This document shows positions 6,408-12,227 of a DNA stretch of 12,227 nucleotides, piece by piece. Position 1 is the first letter of the stretch. Each line of letters starts with the position of its first letter. Origin of the DNA: a bacterium. Its GTDB lineage: Bacteria; Patescibacteriota; Minisyncoccia; Minisyncoccales; PEYH01. Both the position numbers and the translations under genes were made by a program. The notes below the pieces were generated by a model. The model ran no database searches and was not told the origin of the DNA. It worked only from the letters and a program-made list of their open reading frames with translations. The DNA lies in contig JAGGVA010000012.1 in assembly GCA_021158195.1 (NCBI GenBank), positions 1 through 12,227 on the forward strand, written 5' to 3'.

Positions 6408-6779
6408 TTAAATTAACTCTGGTGCCAAGGCCGCAATTTTATGAAAACCTTTTTCTTTTAATTCTCTAGGAATGGGACCAAAAATACGTCCCCCTTTTGG
6501 TTCTTTTGTTTTACCGTCTAAAATAATTACTGCGTTTTCATCAAAACGAATATAAGAGCCATCGGGGCGCCTAAATGGTTGTCTCTGTCTTACTACTACC
6601 GCTCTTACTACATCATGGGTCTTTACTGGCTTTCGTGGCTCAGCTTTTTTTACGGCAACCACAATAATATCACCGATACGAGCGTACCTTCTTTTGCTTC
6701 CCCCAATCAGACCAATACATTGCACAATTTTTGCCCCACTATTATCAGCCACTTTTAACATTGTTTGTTTTTGGATCAT
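6408..6779 (-). CDS. rplN: 50S ribosomal protein L14
   Basis: L14 lies at the subunit interface and forms an inter-subunit bridge. From the ATG at 6779-6777 the product is 123 residues against a usual 122. It starts MIQKQTMLKVADNSGAK, the nearly invariant N-terminus, and ends IPRELKEKGFHKIAALAPE. The GSKRRYARIGDIIVVAVK block is also present. The frame extends upstream to a TTG at 6824 within the rpsQ end, but the added 15 residues (CQRLIFYVEK part) are not family-like, so the internal ATG is chosen. This leaves a 41-bp gap to rpsQ. Confidence 0.97.
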   Translation of the reverse strand: MIQKQTMLKVADNSGAKIVQCIGLIGGSKRRYARIGDIIVVAVKKAEPRKPVKTHDVVRAVVVRQRQPFRRPDGSYIRFDENAVIILDGKTKEPKGGRIFGPIPRELKEKGFHKIAALAPELI

Positions 6780-6820
6780 ATTTTTCTCTACATAAAAAAT
6801 TAATCTTTGGCAAGTAAAAA

Positions 6821-7171
6821 TCACTCTTCTTTTTTGTCTTCTTCTTTATCTTTCTGAGTTTTTTCTTCGGTACTTTTCTTCTCTTCTTTCTCTATGTCTT
6901 GTTCATCTGATGCTTTTTCTTCCAAAAGTTCTTGCTTACTTAAAATCTTGACTACCCTCCACCTTTTTTCTTTACTCAAAGGACGAGTTTCTTGAATAAT
7001 AACTAAATCACCCTTCTTGCATTCATTTTTTTCATCGTGGGCTTTGTATTTTTTGTGAATTTTATAATGCTTTTTAAATTTGGGGTGGATTTTTATTTTT
7101 TCAACTCTTACTACCACTGTCTTGTCCATTTTATCTGAAACCACCACCCCTATCATTGTTTTTTTAGGCAT
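6821..7171 (-). CDS. rpsQ: 30S ribosomal protein S17 with charged C-terminal tail
   Basis: S17 binds 16S rRNA early in assembly of the body of the small subunit. Residues 4-80 are a normal S17 core: TMIGVVVSDKMDKTVVVRVE, HPKFKKHYKIHKKYKAHDE and CKKGDLVIIQETRPLSKEKRW when read in order. The protein is 116 residues, while the family is usually 80-90. The extra 33-36 residues at the C-terminus are almost only Glu, Lys, Asp, Ser and Thr, likely disordered. The gene ends with TGA. The ATG at 7171-7169 is 12 bp after rpmC. Function of the tail is unknown. Confidence 0.97.
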   Translation of the reverse strand: MPKKTMIGVVVSDKMDKTVVVRVEKIKIHPKFKKHYKIHKKYKAHDEKNECKKGDLVIIQETRPLSKEKRWRVVKILSKQELLEEKASDEQDIEKEEKKSTEEKTQKDKEEDKKEE

Positions 7172-7183
7172 ATTTTATAAAAA

Positions 7184-7387
7184 TTAGTTAATTTCTTTGG
7201 CTCTTCTTTTCTCATTAATTACTGTCAAAATCCGAGCAATATCTTTTTTGATGGCTCTTATTTCTCTTAAATTTTTCACCTTACCAGCCACTAAATCAAA
7301 CCTTAATTGTCTCAAGGCCTCTCGCTTCTGATGTAAAAGGGAATGAAGTTCTTCTTCGCTTTTGTTTCTTAAATCTTGGGCCTTCAT
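7184..7387 (-). CDS. rpmC: 50S ribosomal protein L29
   Basis: L29 is a small two-helix protein beside L23 at the exit of the nascent-chain tunnel. The 67-residue product is a standard L29: KAQDLRNKSEEELHSLL at the start, then LRQLRFDLVAGKVKNLREIR, then KKDIARILTVINEKRR. Length is usual (60-70). The ATG at 7387-7385 is 2 bp after the rplP stop, so translation is probably coupled. Confidence 0.97.
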   Translation of the reverse strand: MKAQDLRNKSEEELHSLLHQKREALRQLRFDLVAGKVKNLREIRAIKKDIARILTVINEKRRAKEIN

Positions 7388-7389
7388 AC

Positions 7390-7797
7390 TTAATCTTGTT
7401 TTATAAATTTTGTTTTAATTGGAAGTTTGTCAGATGCTTTTCTAAATGCTTCTTTGGCAATATCTTCATCTACTCCTGCCAGTTCGAACAAAATTCTTCC
7501 CGGCTCTACAGGAAAAGCATAAAAAGCAACACTACCCTTTCCTCCTCCCATAGGAACCTCATCTCCTTTTCTTGTTATTGGTTTATCTGGAAAAATACGA
7601 ATCCATAGTTTTCCTCCCTTCTTTAGATATCTCATTACTGCTTTTCTTGCCGCTTCAATTTGTCGAGCGCTTATCCATTTTGCTTCTAAACTCTTTAATC
7701 CATATGTACCAAAAGCAAGCTCACTACCTCGAGTGGCTACTCCTTTTGTTCGTCCTTTTTGCATCTTTCTATGTTTTACCTTTCTTGGTTGAAGCAT
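7390..7797 (-). CDS. rplP: 50S ribosomal protein L16
   Basis: L16 assembles late and helps place the tRNA acceptor arm at the A site. The 135-residue protein has the normal start MLQPRKVKHRKMQKGR, the WISARQIEAARKAVMR helix (41-56), WIRIFPDKPIT (65-75) and the C-terminal KLPIKTKF. The loop usually written VRMGKGKG reads VPMGGGKG (81-88); the Arg that is hydroxylated in E. coli (Arg81) is Pro82 here. The ATG at 7797-7795 follows a 162-bp AT-rich repeat spacer after rpsC. rpmC follows after 2 bp. Confidence 0.97.
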   Translation of the reverse strand: MLQPRKVKHRKMQKGRTKGVATRGSELAFGTYGLKSLEAKWISARQIEAARKAVMRYLKKGGKLWIRIFPDKPITRKGDEVPMGGGKGSVAFYAFPVEPGRILFELAGVDEDIAKEAFRKASDKLPIKTKFIKQD

Positions 7798-7959
7798 AAA
7801 ATCAATTTAAAATTCAAAGTTAAAAGTTTAAAATTGCAGTGTAAAATTTAAGATTAACAATTTAAAATTAAATATAAATTTTTAGGTTTGTTCATTTTGA
7901 ATTTTGAATTGCAATTTTTAATTTTGAATTTTTAATTTTGAATTTTTAATTTTGAATTT
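7798..7959. repeat. Repeat-built spacer before rplP (class B) with 14-bp tandem units
   Basis: This is the longest of the AT repeat spacers, 162 bp. At the rpsC side the 14-bp unit aatttttaattttg (two heptads) is repeated three times perfectly (7913-7926, 7927-7940, 7941-7954), with a partial copy that runs into the rpsC stop codon (7960-7962). The middle shares landmarks with the rplF spacer: tgcag at 7835-7839 and aaaattaaatata near 7864-7876. A 13-codon ATG frame on the minus strand (7895 to 7854) is not supported as a gene. No GC cassette, promoter pair or terminator is seen. Confidence 0.8.
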
Positions 7960-8604
7960 TTAGTCAAATTTTTCTCCCTTGTAAAGCCAAACCTTTACTC
8001 CTATCACTCCGTATGTGCAGTATGCCTGAGCAAAACCATAATCGATATCTGCTCTAATTGTTTGTCTGGGCAATCTTCCAAACTGAAGCCACTCCCTCCT
8101 TGCTATAGTAACACCATTTAACCTTCCAGAAACTTCTATTTTGGCTCCTTCAACCTCTTTATAGCTTTGCACCTTTGCCAGTGCCTGCTTGAGTACTGTT
8201 CTGTAGGGTACTCTTTTCTCTATCCTTTGGGCAACCCATTGAGCAACCAACTGCGCACTTGACCAAGGATTTCTAATTTCTTTAACATCAAAACGAATTT
8301 CTATTTTATTTTTAGACTTTAAAATCTTTTTCTCTATCTCGTTTTTTAAAATTTCCAAGCCCTTACCTGCTCTTCCAATAACTAAGCCGGGTCTAGCGGT
8401 ATAGATAATTATGTTAATCTTACCGGGCGATCTTTCTATTTCAACTTTTTCAAGAGAGGCATCTTTCAATTTATTCTTTAGATATTGACGAATTCTAAAA
8501 TCCTCTTCCAAATTCTTGGAGAAATCTTTATCAGCAAACCATCTCGAATCCCAAGTAGAGATATAGCCAACTCGATAAATTTTAGGGTGAACTTTATGAG
8601 CCAT
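7960..8604 (-). CDS. rpsC: 30S ribosomal protein S3
   Basis: S3 lies at the mRNA entry tunnel in the small-subunit head. The 214-residue protein starts MAHKVHPKIYRVGY, has the type II KH motif PGLVIGRAGKGLEILKNEI (72-90), and the C-terminal domain GRLNGVTIARREWLQFGR (160-177) followed by DIDYGFAQAYCTYGVIGVKVW. The usual GRLgGaeIAR motif has Asn and Val-Thr substitutions, within family variation. Length is near the common 210-230. The ATG at 8604-8602 is 4 bp after the rplV stop. The leader is A-rich without a GGAG core. Confidence 0.97.
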   Translation of the reverse strand: MAHKVHPKIYRVGYISTWDSRWFADKDFSKNLEEDFRIRQYLKNKLKDASLEKVEIERSPGKINIIIYTARPGLVIGRAGKGLEILKNEIEKKILKSKNKIEIRFDVKEIRNPWSSAQLVAQWVAQRIEKRVPYRTVLKQALAKVQSYKEVEGAKIEVSGRLNGVTIARREWLQFGRLPRQTIRADIDYGFAQAYCTYGVIGVKVWLYKGEKFD

Positions 8605-8608
8605 AAAA

Positions 8609-9049
8609 CTATTTTTTCTTTTTGGGTTTTAATTTTTCGTTTTGACTTTTAGGCTGTGCCTGCCCGTCCGGCAGGCGGGGTTTTGACTTTTGACTTTTGC
8701 GTTTTAAGTTTCTATTATCCATTTCTGTCAAAACTAAAGTAATGTGGCTTGTTTTCTTCTGAATTTCATAAGTTACCCCTCTTGCTCGGGGTCTCCATCT
8801 TTTTAATTTAGGCCCTTCGTTCACTACTATTTTTGAAATATAAAGATTTTCTTTCTTTAATTGAAAATTATGAGAAGCATTGGCAATGGCTGAATTTAGC
8901 AATTTTAAAATAGGTTTTGCTGCTCTTTTTCTTGTAAAATTCAAAATATGTGTTGCCTCTTCAACACTTTTACCGCGAACAAGATCTGCTACTAATCTTA
9001 CCTTTCTCGGCGCTATTCTTAAATATCTTAATTTGGCAGTAACTTCCAT
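8609..9049 (-). CDS. rplV: 50S ribosomal protein L22 with repeat-derived C-terminal tail
   Basis: L22 lines the nascent-chain tunnel and its tip forms part of the constriction. Residues 1-109 are a normal L22: KLRYLRIAPRKVRLVADLVRG (6-26), ILKLLNSAIANASHN (47-61), and the hairpin-tip region around RWRPRARG (84-91) ending in SHITLVLTE. The family usually ends near here (about 110). Residues 110-146 are an extra tail rich in Lys, Ser and Gln with the segment RLPDGQA (125-131). That tail is encoded by 7-bp repeats around a GC-rich perfect palindrome, so it looks like repeat DNA captured in frame. The gene ends with TAG. The ATG at 9049-9047 is 12 bp after rpsS. Confidence 0.96.
   Translation of the reverse strand: MEVTAKLRYLRIAPRKVRLVADLVRGKSVEEATHILNFTRKRAAKPILKLLNSAIANASHNFQLKKENLYISKIVVNEGPKLKRWRPRARGVTYEIQKKTSHITLVLTEMDNRNLKRKSQKSKPRLPDGQAQPKSQNEKLKPKKKK
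8627..8708. repeat. Heptad array with GC palindrome inside the rplV tail
   Basis: On the plus strand, units ttttgac (8681-8687, 8688-8694), ttttgcg (8695-8701) and ttttaag (8702-8708) form one flank. Units ttttaat, ttttgac (8640-8646) and ttttagg (8647-8653) form the other, with one phase slip. Between them is gcctgcc (8658-8664), loop cgtcc, and ggcaggc (8670-8676), a perfect 7-bp stem, followed by gggg. The layout, AT heptads around a GC hairpin, is the same as in the spacers before rplR and rpsH, but this one lies in coding sequence and keeps the frame open. Confidence 0.85.
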
Positions 9050-9061
9050 ATATAAAATTCA

Positions 9062-9364
9062 TTAAGAAGATTGAGCAGATTTGGCGCGCGCCTCAAGTTC
9101 TCTCTGCATTTTTCCTCCATGCTTCACAAACTTAGTAGTAGGAGCAAATTCTCCTAGTTTATGACCCACCATCTCCTCGGTAACGGTTACAGGGATAAAA
9201 TCCTTTCCATTATGAACTCCAAAAGTAAAACCTACCATTTCTGGAACAATGGTACAATCCCGAGACCATGTCTTAATTATTGTCTTGTCTCCAGGCTTCA
9301 AATTCTTGATTTTCTTCAAAAGTTTCTCGTCTATATATGGACCTTTTTTAAGTGATCTTGCCAT
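9062..9364 (-). CDS. rpsS: 30S ribosomal protein S19
   Basis: S19 lies in the small-subunit head near the A site and contacts S13. The 100-residue protein opens MARSLKKGPYIDEKLLKKI and contains TWSRDCTIVPEMVGFTFGVHNGK when read across 32-55, then HKLGEFAPTTKF, all highly conserved. Length is slightly above the usual 90-95 because of a short tail (LEARAKSAQSS). The ATG at 9364-9362 has no Shine-Dalgarno sequence; its leader is a heptad repeat array. rplV follows after 12 bp. Confidence 0.97.
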   Translation of the reverse strand: MARSLKKGPYIDEKLLKKIKNLKPGDKTIIKTWSRDCTIVPEMVGFTFGVHNGKDFIPVTVTEEMVGHKLGEFAPTTKFVKHGGKMQRELEARAKSAQSS

Positions 9365-9373
9365 ATTAGATTA

Positions 9374-9422
<49 letters not shown>

Positions 9423-9427
9423 GTTAA

Positions 9428-10252
9428 TTATTTCTTTTTGCGTCTTTGTAAGATAAATTTATCGGTATGCTTTCTTTTTCTCGTTTTTACTCCTCTTGCC
9501 GGTTTACCCCACGGAGTTTTGGGCATTGGCATTCCTACTCCGGCTCTTCCTTCTCCTCCACCATGAGGATGATCAACTGGATTCATCGCTGCACCTCTTA
9601 CATGGGGCTTTCTTCCTTTTAACCTCAATCTACCTGCCTTTCCCCATTTTACATATCTGTGTTCTGGATTGGAAACCGCGCCAATACTGGCAAAACATTC
9701 TGAATTTATTTTTCTTATCTCACCTGATGGCATTTTGAGATGAGTATATCCTTCCTCGTGCGCTAAAACTGTAGCTGATGCCCCCGCACTTCGTACTAAT
9801 TTTCCTTTTTGGTTGGGTACCACCTCTATATTATATACCGCCTGCCCTACAGGAATATACTTCAATTTCATTCTATTACCGGGCTTTATCTCCGTCTTTT
9901 CAGCAGTAAGAACTTGATCGCCTACTTTTAATCCTTGAGGGGCAAGAATATATCCTTTTGTTTTATCTTCATATTCTACCAGAGCAATAAATGCTGTTCT
10001 ATTGGGGTCGTATTCCAAGGCAGTTACCTTTCCGGGAATATTTATCTTTTCTTGACCAAAATTAATAATTCTATACAGCCGTTTTGCTCCACCTCCCCTA
10101 AACCTCACTGTTATTCTTCCCTGTTGATTCCTTCCACCTGTCTTCTTCAATGGCAAAAGAAGGCTCTTTTCGGGCTCTTTCTTGCTTAAAACAGTGGTAT
10201 CGGCTCTTGTTGCGTGTCTTCTTGACGGTGTAGTTGGTGAATATTTTTTCAT
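9428..10252 (-). CDS. rplB: 50S ribosomal protein L2
   Basis: L2 is a primary 23S rRNA-binding protein close to the peptidyl transferase centre and needed for subunit joining. The 274-residue protein starts MKKYSPTTPSRRHATRAD, has GGRNQQGRITVRFRGGGAKR (39-58) and the hallmark MNPVDHPHGGGEGRAG (223-238) with His228 matching the conserved His229 region of E. coli, and ends in a basic tail KTRKRKHTDKFILQRRKKK. Length is standard. The ATG at 10252-10250 is 9 bp after rplW; the leader is AT-rich. Confidence 0.98.
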   Translation of the reverse strand: MKKYSPTTPSRRHATRADTTVLSKKEPEKSLLLPLKKTGGRNQQGRITVRFRGGGAKRLYRIINFGQEKINIPGKVTALEYDPNRTAFIALVEYEDKTKGYILAPQGLKVGDQVLTAEKTEIKPGNRMKLKYIPVGQAVYNIEVVPNQKGKLVRSAGASATVLAHEEGYTHLKMPSGEIRKINSECFASIGAVSNPEHRYVKWGKAGRLRLKGRKPHVRGAAMNPVDHPHGGGEGRAGVGMPMPKTPWGKPARGVKTRKRKHTDKFILQRRKKK

Positions 10253-10261
10253 ATATTAATT

Positions 10262-10726
10262 TTATCTTGGCAAAATTTCTATTGCTTGCCCTTCTTTTAC
10301 TTTAACAATTGCCTTTTTATAACCTTTTCTCCAACCCTCTACCCTACCTCTTCTTCTTTTTTTTCTTGGAACATTAATAATTCTAACCTTTTCCACCTCA
10401 ACTCCATAAATCTCTTCTATTGCCTTTTTAATTTCTGGCTTGTTGGCTTTAGGAAAAACCTTAAAAACATACTCATTTTTCTCTGCCAAAAGAGTTGCTT
10501 TTTCTGTAATATGCGGCTCTTTTATAACCATCCAAGCAAACCCTTCTCCTTTCTTGATTGGTTTTTTCTTATCTTCAACGGTTTCCTTTTTCTTCTCTAC
10601 CTTCTTTTTTTCTGTTTCTTTTTTCTTTTCAACTTTTTCTTCCAATTTTAAAGATGGAGCCTTCTTCTCTTTTACCTCTTTTTTTTCGCTTTCTTTCTTT
10701 TTTCTTTTAAAAATCCCTAAAGCCAT
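10262..10726 (-). CDS. rplW: 50S ribosomal protein L23 with long charged N-terminal extension
   Basis: L23 sits at the tunnel exit and is the docking point for trigger factor and SRP in bacteria. From the ATG at 10726-10724 the product is 154 residues; the family is usually 90-100. The core starts near WMVIKEPHITEKATLLAEKN (65-84) and includes FKVFPKANKPEIKKAIEEIYGV and RKKRRRGRVEGWRKGYKKA in order. Residues 1-60 are an extra segment of mainly Lys and Glu, with repeated EKKKE-like pieces, likely disordered or coiled. The frame extends to a TTG at 10738, but the ATG 1 bp after the rplD stop is a better start. Function of the extension is unknown. Confidence 0.96.
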   Translation of the reverse strand: MALGIFKRKKKESEKKEVKEKKAPSLKLEEKVEKKKETEKKKVEKKKETVEDKKKPIKKGEGFAWMVIKEPHITEKATLLAEKNEYVFKVFPKANKPEIKKAIEEIYGVEVEKVRIINVPRKKRRRGRVEGWRKGYKKAIVKVKEGQAIEILPR

Positions 10727-10727
10727 T

Positions 10728-11372
10728 TTATTTAACAAAAGTTTCCTTAATTACTTTAATAGAATCTTTTGGCAAAACCAAATATTTGTATTTTAACAAC
10801 TCCAAAACATTAAGGTTTCTTGCCTCTATCACCTCAACTTTTGGTATATTATAAGCCGACCTTATGATATTATCATCTTTTTTGGGAATTGCAATAAGCA
10901 AGGATTTTTTCTCAATAACTTTTGCCTTCTCTTTAAGATTTTTAATAATTTCTGCCATCTTCTTTGTCTTAGGAGTGTCTATTTCCAGTTTGTCCAAAAC
11001 AACAAGTTCGTTATCTTTTACCTTACCTGAAAGTACTGATAATAGTGCCTGTCTCTTCATTCTTTTGGGAATTCTTTTTTTGTATTTCTTTTCTTTTCTG
11101 GGACCATGCGCCACTCCTCCTCCTACCCAAATCGGAGAACGAATAGAACCATGTCTTGCTCTTCCTGTGCCTTTTTGACGCCATGGCTTTCTTCCCCCTC
11201 CGCTTACTTCACCTCTATCTTTGGTATGTGCCCACGGGTGTCTTTGATTTGCCATCATACAAACAGCTACCTGATGAATCAGGTCTGGATTTATCTCTCT
11301 TTCAAATACTTCCTTTGGTAAAACTGTTGTGCCAATCTCTTCTCCTTTTTGATTATAAACCTTGACTTTCAT
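10728..11372 (-). CDS. rplD: 50S ribosomal protein L4
   Basis: L4 binds 23S rRNA and its long loop reaches the tunnel constriction opposite L22; in E. coli it also represses its own operon. From the ATG at 11372-11370 the product is 214 residues, a normal length, and starts MKVKVYNQKGEEIG. The loop region shows RHPWAHTKDRGEVSGGGRKP (45-64) and WRQKGTGRARHGSIRSP (65-81), both typical. A longer frame begins at a TTG at 11408 but adds an unconserved hydrophobic leader, so it is rejected. It is the first ribosomal gene in this run; rplC and rpsJ, which normally precede it, are replaced here by a HEPN/MNT pair 39 bp upstream. Confidence 0.97.
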   Translation of the reverse strand: MKVKVYNQKGEEIGTTVLPKEVFEREINPDLIHQVAVCMMANQRHPWAHTKDRGEVSGGGRKPWRQKGTGRARHGSIRSPIWVGGGVAHGPRKEKKYKKRIPKRMKRQALLSVLSGKVKDNELVVLDKLEIDTPKTKKMAEIIKNLKEKAKVIEKKSLLIAIPKKDDNIIRSAYNIPKVEVIEARNLNVLELLKYKYLVLPKDSIKVIKETFVK

Positions 11373-11379
11373 AATAAAA

Positions 11380-11408
11380 ATTAAAGACAGAAAATCAATT
11401 GAGGTCAA
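11380..11408 (-). promoter_or_regulatory. Candidate sigma70-type promoter for rplD, possibly leaderless
   Basis: On the minus strand, TTGACC (11408-11403) is followed after exactly 17 bases by TTTAAT (11385-11380). Each hexamer has one mismatch to the TTGACA/TATAAT consensus. The A of the rplD ATG (11372) is the eighth base after the -10 box, so transcription would start at or beside the start codon and give almost no 5' leader. It lies in the short gap between the HEPN stop and rplD. AT-rich DNA makes chance matches common, so this is a candidate only. Confidence 0.5.
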
Positions 11409-11411
11409 GGA

Positions 11412-11840
11412 TTATTTAATCTCCTTTTCTAAAAATGCCTCAATATACTGGATATATTTTACAAAATCTTCTTTTTCCCGCCTTATCTGCTCTAAAAAAA
11501 ATTTCTTATCAATCTCCTCATATCTATGAACAAGTCGGTTTCTTAATCCTACTACCGGAGCAATCTTGAGAGCAAATTCTGAAGGTATAATTTCTTTTTT
11601 TGCTATAATCTCAAAACTGCTCTGAAAATCTTGAGGAGAAGATAACTCTAAATTTCTAATTAAGTGGAGGTTGATATCAACCATTTCATCAACAATTAGC
11701 TGGAACACTCTTTCAATTGCTCTTAAGTAAAAAATTTTTTTAAGTATTTCCTTGTCTTCTAAGTTTAACACTTCTTCTAATTCTTTATAATAATCTTTTA
11801 TCTTATCCAATTTTTGTTTGATAAAGTTTTTGTTAACCAT
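11412..11840 (-). CDS. hepT: HEPN-domain RNase toxin, HepT-like (DUF86 type)
   Basis: HEPN proteins of this type are RNases that act as toxins and are held inactive by a partner MNT nucleotidyltransferase. The 142-residue all-helical protein carries the full RX4HXY motif: Arg100, His105 and Tyr107 in GLRNRLVHRYEEID. In the characterised Shewanella MntA/HepT pair the Tyr of this motif is modified with AMP by the MNT partner; I infer the same here. The first helices (FYLRAIERVFQLIVDEMVDI, 37-56) fit the family. The ATG at 11840-11838 overlaps the MNT stop by 8 bp, indicating co-translation. It is followed by rplD after 39 bp on the same strand. The symbol reflects family and neighbour; toxicity is not shown by sequence. 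Confidence 0.85.
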   Translation of the reverse strand: MVNKNFIKQKLDKIKDYYKELEEVLNLEDKEILKKIFYLRAIERVFQLIVDEMVDINLHLIRNLELSSPQDFQSSFEIIAKKEIIPSEFALKIAPVVGLRNRLVHRYEEIDKKFFLEQIRREKEDFVKYIQYIEAFLEKEIK

Positions 11841-12227
11841 ATTTTTGTAAAAATTTCTTTAGTAAAAAATCTCTTAATTCAAACAATGGCTTTGCTTCAA
11901 AATAACGCCTCTGAGCATAAACTTGAAAAGCATCATAAATATTTTTATTCTCACAAAAAAGAATTTTATGATTGGAGAAAATCTCATAAAGCAATAAGGG
12001 GTTTGCTTTTCTTATATCTACTGTATCTACTTTGTCTGAAGAAAAAAGGGTCATCAAATGACAATTTAAATCTACTTCTTCTTTTAGGCTCAACTTTCTC
12101 TCAGATAAATAAGCGATATCAAAATCGCTCTCTGGATGAAGGAATTTCTCCTTTACTCTTGAACCAAAAAGCAACAGAAGTTTTATTCTGTATTTTTTGA
12201 CAATTTCTTCAATTATTTTTTTATCAA
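11833..12227 (-). CDS. mntA: MNT nucleotidyltransferase antitoxin, MntA-like, 5' end missing
   Basis: Minimal nucleotidyltransferases add AMP to a partner HEPN toxin and so neutralise it. The frame is open from the window edge (12225) to the TAA at 11835-11833, giving 130 visible residues; only a few N-terminal residues should be missing. It begins DKKIIEEIVKKYRIKLLLLF, then the catalytic GSR (21-23) and SDFDI (33-37) with two Asp residues, and a later acidic site in DTVDI. The spacing is GSX11DXD, one residue more than the usual GSX10DXD. A TTG at 12174-12172 is not the start, because the frame upstream encodes normal family sequence. It overlaps hepT by 8 bp. No rpsJ or rplC sequence is seen upstream within the window. 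Confidence 0.85.
   Translation of the reverse strand, partial: DKKIIEEIVKKYRIKLLLLFGSRVKEKFLHPESDFDIAYLSERKLSLKEEVDLNCHLMTLFSSDKVDTVDIRKANPLLLYEIFSNHKILFCENKNIYDAFQVYAQRRYFEAKPLFELRDFLLKKFLQKYG

Noticed and set aside
7854..7895. Short leader peptide of 13 codons before rplP (ATG to TAA on the minus strand)
   Set aside because: Such frames arise easily in AT repeat DNA; there is no ribosome-binding site, conservation or adjacent attenuator to support it.
11373..11408. N-terminal extension of L4 from a TTG codon
   Set aside because: The added 12 residues are hydrophobic and unlike the family, whereas the ATG at 11372 gives a standard N-terminus.
12172..12174. TTG as the start of the MNT gene
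   Set aside because: The open frame upstream to the window edge encodes a typical MNT N-terminus, so the true start lies outside the window.
11814..12200. Plus-strand open frame of 128 codons opposite the MNT gene
   Set aside because: It is a shadow of the MNT reading frame, which has clear catalytic motifs on the minus strand.

Overview
This window is a long ribosomal-protein operon (combined S10/spc type) from a small-genome bacterium, read entirely on the minus strand. The best fit is a member of the Candidate Phyla Radiation (Patescibacteria), probably Parcubacteria-like. The reasons are: no L30 gene between S5 and L15; low GC with AT-rich repeat spacers; a short zinc-type S14; a divergent adenylate kinase; and a GC-rich palindrome that encodes an RLPDGQA peptide in a protein tail, of a kind I associate with Parcubacteria. 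This placement is inference; no 16S rRNA gene is present.

Layout in the direction of transcription (high to low coordinates). An MNT nucleotidyltransferase (cut by the window edge) and a HEPN protein form an MntA/HepT-like toxin-antitoxin pair. A 39-bp gap with a promoter-like sequence follows. Next come rplD, rplW, rplB, rpsS, rplV, rpsC, rplP, rpmC, rpsQ, rplN, rplX, rplE, rpsZ, rpsH, rplF, rplR, rpsE, rplO, secY, adk and map (cut by the window start). rpsJ and rplC, normally just upstream of rplD, are absent from that place. The genes supply parts of both ribosomal subunits, the SecY channel, an adenylate-kinase-like enzyme and the N-terminal methionine peptidase, so the operon joins ribosome assembly to export and nascent-chain processing.

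The genes themselves are mostly ordinary; the spacers are not. Five spacers of 81 to 162 bp (before rplR, rplF, rpsH, rpsZ and rplP) are built from 7-bp AT-rich units such as AATTTTG, AATTTTT and AAGTTAA. They fall into two related classes. Two of them carry an identical 80-bp stretch with a 37-bp GC-rich hairpin cassette. The same heptads run into coding sequence at the secY/adk junction and, with another GC palindrome, in the tail of rplV. A separate (GTGAATA)n-type heptad array lies between rplB and rpsS. A 140-bp element with perfect 22-bp inverted ends lies between adk and map.

No gene has a GGAG/AGGA-type Shine-Dalgarno sequence in about 20 bases before its start, and the promoter-like sequence before rplD would begin transcription at or next to the ATG. 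Several starts were moved to internal ATGs (rplD, rplW, rplN, rplE) because the longer open frames begin with TTG or carry non-family N-termini. No tRNA, rRNA, CRISPR array or insertion sequence was seen, and no gene-free stretch exceeds 300 bases.
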